A stretch of 54,647 bases of DNA, taken from NCBI GenBank assembly GCA_001603665.1, contig LUZN01000038.1:1-54647 (forward strand). Direction: 5' to 3'. Of this stretch, positions 50,535 through 54,647 are shown one piece after another (positions within the stretch are counted from its first letter, which is position 1; the number at the start of each line of letters is the position of its first letter). Both the position numbers and the translations under genes were made by a program. Below the pieces are notes generated by a model. That model had not been told where the DNA came from, ran no database searches, and saw only the letters and a program-made list of their open reading frames with translations. Source of the DNA: Bacteroidales bacterium Bact_22 (GTDB lineage: Bacteria > Bacteroidota > Bacteroidia > Bacteroidales > F082).

Positions 50535-51377
50535 ATGATATTGAATTACGTAGTTTGGGATGTAAACCCGTATATTTTCACGTTTCCTGAGAGTTTTCCA
50601 CTGTTAGGAGGACGTCCGGTGGCGTGGTACGGCCTGCTTTGGGCCATGGTGTTCGTCGTAGGATACTTCATCATGAAGAAAATCTACAGGAAAGAGAACC
50701 TCAGCGACGACATGCTCGACAAGCTAGTGTTCGGCACGCTTATCTTCACCATTGTGGGTGCGCGTTTAGGACATTGTCTCTTCTACGAACCCGGCTATTA
50801 TCTCGCCAATCCCGAGAAATTCCTATATGTCTGGGAAGGCGGACTAGCCAGTCACGGCGGTGCGATAGGCATCTTGATCTGGCTGCTTATATATTCAAAA
50901 AAAATAAAAAAACCTTATCTCTGGATATTGGATAGGGTGGTCATTGCGGTAGCCATCGGCGGAGCTTTCATCCGTACGGGAAACCTAATGAATTCTGAGA
51001 TTTACGGTTACGAGACGACCTTGCCTTGGGGCTTCAAATTCGTGCGTGACTGGGCTCCTGGCACGCCTATCGAGGCCATCCCTGCATGCCACCCCACCCA
51101 GATCTACGAAGCACTAGTATGCGTGATAGTGTTCGTAATCTTGATGTATCTCTATTTCAAGAAAGACACAGCCGAAAAGCGCATGGGTTTCTTCTTCGGA
51201 TTCTTCTGCACGGTAATCTTCGGCTCGCGAATCCTAATAGAATTTATAAAACAGCCACAGGTCGAATTCGAAAACTCGATGGTTCTCGATATGGGCCAGT
51301 GGCTGAGTATCCCGTTTGTTATCGTCGGGATTTATTTCATGTTTTTCTACAAATACCTTAAGAAAGCATCCAAGTAA
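50535..51377 (+). CDS. lgt: Prolipoprotein diacylglyceryl transferase
   Basis: A polytopic inner-membrane enzyme of 280 residues that adds diacylglycerol to the lipobox cysteine. The conserved GGLASHGGAIG and FIRTGNLMNSEIYG motifs are present, with about seven membrane segments. Several substrates lie in this window (lipoboxes at 10571, 12892 and 33973-34686). The last 31 bases overlap the convergent DUF2723 gene. Confidence 0.95.
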   Translation: MILNYVVWDVNPYIFTFPESFPLLGGRPVAWYGLLWAMVFVVGYFIMKKIYRKENLSDDMLDKLVFGTLIFTIVGARLGHCLFYEPGYYLANPEKFLYVWEGGLASHGGAIGILIWLLIYSKKIKKPYLWILDRVVIAVAIGGAFIRTGNLMNSEIYGYETTLPWGFKFVRDWAPGTPIEAIPACHPTQIYEALVCVIVFVILMYLYFKKDTAEKRMGFFFGFFCTVIFGSRILIEFIKQPQVEFENSMVLDMGQWLSIPFVIVGIYFMFFYKYLKKASK

Positions 51378-54300
51378 TCGTTGAAAACACCGTCAAGTTC
51401 ATGCTGAATGTCGTAGCGATGGTTACGTCGTGCGCAGTCAGCCATGGTGTTCACGAGCGATAACGCATCGTGGATGTCATCTTTGTAATACTCGGCAAAC
51501 TTAGGCTTGAGAGTCTTGTAGTAACGCAGATTATCGGTAGCATTTGCTGCTATCTTCAGCAACACTTCATCACCTTTTTCAGGAGCACCAGCACGATAAT
51601 ACAGATCCGGGAAATATCCTTCGTAGTAATATGCATACGGAATCTTCTCATCAGGGAAGAAATACTGACATTTATCCAGCACCTCGATAGCTTCCTCGTA
51701 TCTTTCACGATTCACAAGTGCTTGAGCCTCACGCATATATGCCATCTTGATAAATGAGATATTACGCAAGCTCTCAGGGTCGACGGTGACACTAGGATCG
51801 TTGAGGTTGCCCCATTTCGTTTTGTTCACAAGAAGGTCGTATGAGCCATCGACAAACACGCCGCCAGCACCTTTATAATAATCGGTGGCGATGACTGGCA
51901 TGAAACGGTGTGCCAAACCTTCCTGATGCAGATATTTGTCAATGCCGAGTATGTCGGCGATATCGCTTAAGCTCGTGAAATACACGCATCTCTCCCAGTT
52001 GTTGGTTGCCATGAAGTCGAGAAGCATGAGCTCGTTTTTCGAGAGATACTGTATCTTTTCAGGGATAGTCCAGACAATCTCATCGACGATCTGGTCTTTC
52101 ATGCTCTCAGGAACTATGCCTGTAGCCACGACTTTCTCTTTATCCACTGTGAGTTTCAGCTTTCTTGTCGGGAAGTAGTCAACTATAGCGCCGGTGCCGT
52201 CGCTGGCTTTGGTGCGCGGGTTTTCGCTCCTCACGAAATCGATGGCATCTTTAAGCTCAACGGGACCATCAATCACGTCGTGAATCCACACAGGCTCGTG
52301 TATGCCGTTGTCGTACTGTGCCGGAGTGAGCGAAAGTGGTAATCTTTCTGATTTGTAGGTCTTACGACCCATCTGATGCACATACCAGTAGCCTGATGAA
52401 AGCATGAAGTTGCACACGCGCACGTCGGTACGGAAGCCTTCGACCTCCTGGACGTACCAAAGCGGGAATGTATCATTGTCGCCACGTGTGACAATCACAG
52501 CGTTTTCAGGCAGATTCACGAGGTAGTTCTTACCCCAGTCGAGAGCCGCGGTCTTACCAGAACGGTTGTGGCCTTCCCAGCCTTGAGCCGCCATGATAAC
52601 CGGCACTACCAGACACACTGCTGTTGCGATCCACGTCGCAACTTTCTTATTATCAATAAGTTTCTGAATCCCCTCAATAACTCCGAGCACGCCGAAGCCC
52701 ATCCAGACCGCGAAGGCGTAAAAGGCGCCGGCATACGAGTAGTCGCGTTCACGCGGCTGGTAAGGCGTCTGGTTGAGGTACATGATGATGGCAATGCCTG
52801 TCATGAAGAACAGCAGGAACACCACCCAGCAGTTTTTCGGGTCTTTCTTGAGCTGATAGAACAGTCCGACGAGACCGAGAATCAGAGGCAGGAAATAGAA
52901 TTCCGTGTGAGCCGGGTTCTGCATCGTACGCGGCAGGTCGCTCTGGTTGCCCAGACGCGGGTTGTCGATGAACCCGATGCCGCTGACCCAGTTGCCGTGT
53001 TCCAGCTCGCCCTGTCCTTCGATGTCGTTCTGACGACCAACGAAGTTCCACATAAAGTAACGCCAGAACATCCAACCGCATTGATAATCAATGAAGAAAC
53101 GGATGTTTTGACCGAATGTCGGTATCGCCACTCGCTCTGAGGTGCCCCTTGGGGTCATCTGAGTGGTGACGCGCATATTCGTCTTATCGATATAACGTTC
53201 GTAAACATTGATATAAGTCTTCTTTGTGCCGTTCCACATGCGCGGGAAGATTGTCTGGACGTTGTCGTCGTAGACATAATCGCCTTGGGCTTTAGCCACT
53301 TCCACATATTTGCCTTTCTTGCGGTCCTTATTATATATAGGAGCGCCCTCGGTCATGTCGTTTGGCTTTGCCATGTAATATGGACCGTAAAGGAGCGGAC
53401 GGCTGCCGTACTGCTCACGCTGCAAGTAAGAAAGCATCGAAATTGCTTCCTTAGGCTCGTTCTCGTTGATAGGAGTGTTCGCATTAGCGCGGATCACCAG
53501 CATAAAGAACGACGAATAGCCAATCAAGATGAACACCAGCGACAGTACTGCTGTATTCAAAATCGGTTTTTCGTATTTCTTTGTAAGCCATAATCCTATG
53601 ATTATCAATGCAATAATCAATGCAAAGTAGAATATGGTTCCAAAGTTGAACGGAGCTCCGAGAGAGTTCACAAAGAACAGCTCGAATTTTCCGGCGAGCG
53701 AGACAACAGCTGGAATAAGTATCACATAAATCAGACCTGTTATAACGATTGACAGGATGCCGGCCCAGATGAAACCTTTCCAAGAGAATTGATATTTCTT
53801 GAAATAAACGACGTAGACAATGGCCGGAATCACCAATAAATTCAGCAGATGCACGCCGATTGACAAGCCGATGAGATAGGCTATGAGAATAATCCAACGG
53901 TAATTGTTAGGTTCATCGGAAACCTTTTCCCATTTGAGGATTGCCCAGAAAGTGATGGCTGTCATGAGTGACGACATGGCGTAAACCTCGCCTTCGACTG
54001 CGTTAAACCAGAACGAGTCGCTGAAAGTGAATGCCAAAGCGCCTATTGCCGAGGCCGAAAGCACTGCCAAATCGCTGAGTTTCAGCTTCTGCGCAAGCAT
54101 CGAGATGGTCCAAAACAGGAACAAAATCGTGAAGCTCGAGCAGAGGCACGACATAATGTTGATCATCATTGCCACTTTGGTGACGTCGCCGAAGGCAAAC
54201 AATGTGAAAAACCTGCCGATCAGCTGGAAGGTAGGTGCTCCTGGCGGGTGGCCTACTTGCAGTTTATATGCCGTGGAGATATACTCACCGCAGTCCCACC

Positions 54301-54394
54301 AACTCACGGTAGGCTCCATGGTGAGGAAATAGACGATGGTGGCGATTGCAAAGACGCACCAACCGACGATGTTGTTAAGTTTTTTAAAGCTCAT
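51347..54394 (-). CDS. DUF2723 (GT117) membrane glycosyltransferase-like protein
   Basis: A protein of 1015 residues. The N-terminal half has some eleven or twelve membrane segments, with SWWDCGEYISTAYKLQVGHP near 35-55 carrying acidic residues like those of protein O-mannosyltransferases. The C-terminal half is soluble (about 600-1015), with TPR-like helices (VNRERYEEAIEVLDKCQYFF) near the end. Family members are placed in GT117 and are widespread in Bacteroidota; protein O-glycosylation is a plausible role but not settled. The ATG at 54394 is preferred to an in-frame TTG at 54415, which would be close to the -7 box. Confidence 0.85.
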   Translation of the reverse strand: MSFKKLNNIVGWCVFAIATIVYFLTMEPTVSWWDCGEYISTAYKLQVGHPPGAPTFQLIGRFFTLFAFGDVTKVAMMINIMSCLCSSFTILFLFWTISMLAQKLKLSDLAVLSASAIGALAFTFSDSFWFNAVEGEVYAMSSLMTAITFWAILKWEKVSDEPNNYRWIILIAYLIGLSIGVHLLNLLVIPAIVYVVYFKKYQFSWKGFIWAGILSIVITGLIYVILIPAVVSLAGKFELFFVNSLGAPFNFGTIFYFALIIALIIIGLWLTKKYEKPILNTAVLSLVFILIGYSSFFMLVIRANANTPINENEPKEAISMLSYLQREQYGSRPLLYGPYYMAKPNDMTEGAPIYNKDRKKGKYVEVAKAQGDYVYDDNVQTIFPRMWNGTKKTYINVYERYIDKTNMRVTTQMTPRGTSERVAIPTFGQNIRFFIDYQCGWMFWRYFMWNFVGRQNDIEGQGELEHGNWVSGIGFIDNPRLGNQSDLPRTMQNPAHTEFYFLPLILGLVGLFYQLKKDPKNCWVVFLLFFMTGIAIIMYLNQTPYQPRERDYSYAGAFYAFAVWMGFGVLGVIEGIQKLIDNKKVATWIATAVCLVVPVIMAAQGWEGHNRSGKTAALDWGKNYLVNLPENAVIVTRGDNDTFPLWYVQEVEGFRTDVRVCNFMLSSGYWYVHQMGRKTYKSERLPLSLTPAQYDNGIHEPVWIHDVIDGPVELKDAIDFVRSENPRTKASDGTGAIVDYFPTRKLKLTVDKEKVVATGIVPESMKDQIVDEIVWTIPEKIQYLSKNELMLLDFMATNNWERCVYFTSLSDIADILGIDKYLHQEGLAHRFMPVIATDYYKGAGGVFVDGSYDLLVNKTKWGNLNDPSVTVDPESLRNISFIKMAYMREAQALVNRERYEEAIEVLDKCQYFFPDEKIPYAYYYEGYFPDLYYRAGAPEKGDEVLLKIAANATDNLRYYKTLKPKFAEYYKDDIHDALSLVNTMADCARRNHRYDIQHELDGVFNDYLDAFLRYL

Positions 54395-54424
54395 TTTTCT
54401 TATAGAATCACGCAATAATAAACT

Positions 54425-54433
54425 GCAAAAATA
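54425..54433 (-). promoter_or_regulatory. -7 promoter box for DUF2723 gene
   Basis: TATTTTTGC on the minus strand, 30 bases before the ATG at 54394. Confidence 0.68.
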
Positions 54434-54514
54434 CGAATTTATTTTGAAATACCGTCTAAAAAAGGCTTTTTAAATATTTTTTTAAGAAAAATGTGTTTGT
54501 ATTGAAATTTTTTG

Positions 54515-54523
54515 TAATTTTGC
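54515..54523 (+). promoter_or_regulatory. -7 promoter box for tRNA-Gln
   Basis: TAATTTTGC, 23 bases before the tRNA. Confidence 0.65.
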
Positions 54524-54546
54524 AGCCGCATTCAGAATTGGAATGA

Positions 54547-54617
54547 TGTCGAGTGGTGTAATGGCAGCACTGCAGATTTTGGTTCTGCCTGTCAAGGTTC
54601 GAATCCTTGCTCGACAA
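54547..54617 (+). tRNA. tRNA-Gln (anticodon TTG)
   Basis: Acceptor TGTCGAG (54547-54553) pairs perfectly with CTCGACA (54610-54616). Anticodon stem GCAGA/TCTGC encloses TTTTGGT, giving anticodon TTG. The T arm is CAAGGTTCGAATCCTTG. CCA is not encoded. The 30 bases after it to the window end hold nothing recognisable. Confidence 0.96.
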
Positions 54618-54647
54618 CATTAGGAAAGAGTTGAAGGCCTGCTACGG

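Noticed and set aside
54395..54415. TTG at 54415 as start of the DUF2723 gene
   Set aside because: It would place the start nine bases from the -7 box and add a charged stretch before the membrane helix; ATG at 54394 is preferred.

Overview
The window is chromosomal DNA of a member of the Bacteroidota, most likely Bacteroidales. Promoters match the TAnnTTTG(C) -7 box of this phylum, and Shine-Dalgarno sequences are not evident. The gene content also fits: a protein with a type IX secretion (T9SS) C-terminal sorting domain, a PorG-like gene beside uppS and bamA, a DUF2027-Smr protein, paired OmpH/Skp genes, a head-GIN lipoprotein, a DUF2723 (GT117) protein, an archaeal-type ProS, and a tmRNA tag ending in YALAA. 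KorAB with a divergent 2[4Fe-4S] ferredoxin points to anaerobic, ferredoxin-linked metabolism. No phage, transposase, CRISPR array or integrative element is visible.

Layout. 1-2.4 kb: LOG-family protein, a sigma-54 activator without a DNA-binding domain, tmRNA and tRNA-Arg(CCG). 2.4-9.4 kb: rRNA/tRNA methylase, radical SAM protein, Smr protein, a T9SS cargo protein and phospholipid genes (cdsA, psd), then mazG. 9.4-15.5 kb: PagL-like lipid A deacylase, GIN lipoprotein, proS, a His/Tyr/Ser-rich lipoprotein and a FadL-like porin. 15.5-21.3 kb: zinc-ribbon and Nif3 pair, then lpxK-punA-lpxH-M20 peptidase. 21.4-26 kb: dsbD, tilS, a hypothetical protein and a flavin reductase. 26.1-29.4 kb: korAB and ferredoxin. 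29.4-39.2 kb: the most accessory-looking part, a minus-strand run of nine genes (Spt-like enzyme, SDR, frameshifted MarR, lipoprotein, YwqK-like protein, VTC-type polyphosphate polymerase, DUF4956, DUF2490, GH2) with one visible promoter, divergent from an SDR-VOC pair. 39.3-48.2 kb: envelope assembly (ompH, ompH, bamA, uppS, porG) and nadK, a short Omp85 protein and rsgA. 48.2-54.6 kb: dprA, a glycosyltransferase, lgt, a DUF2723 protein and tRNA-Gln(TTG).

Most genes serve the cell envelope: lipid A (LpxK, LpxH, PagL-like), phospholipid (CdsA, Psd), a possible sphingolipid branch (Spt plus SDR), lipoprotein maturation (Lgt), undecaprenyl-PP (UppS), outer-membrane protein assembly (BamA, OmpH) and T9SS (PorG plus cargo).

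The signals most worth a second look are: five heptanucleotide repeat arrays sharing a 7-bp phase, three of which share a '4 x 7 + 11' plan, and one lying inside tilS; a second in-frame foreign-looking insert in the same tilS; the nine-gene spt-to-GH2 run; a one-base frameshift in marR; and three genes whose -7 box lies only three bases before the ATG. All family names come from reading motifs; no database search was run.
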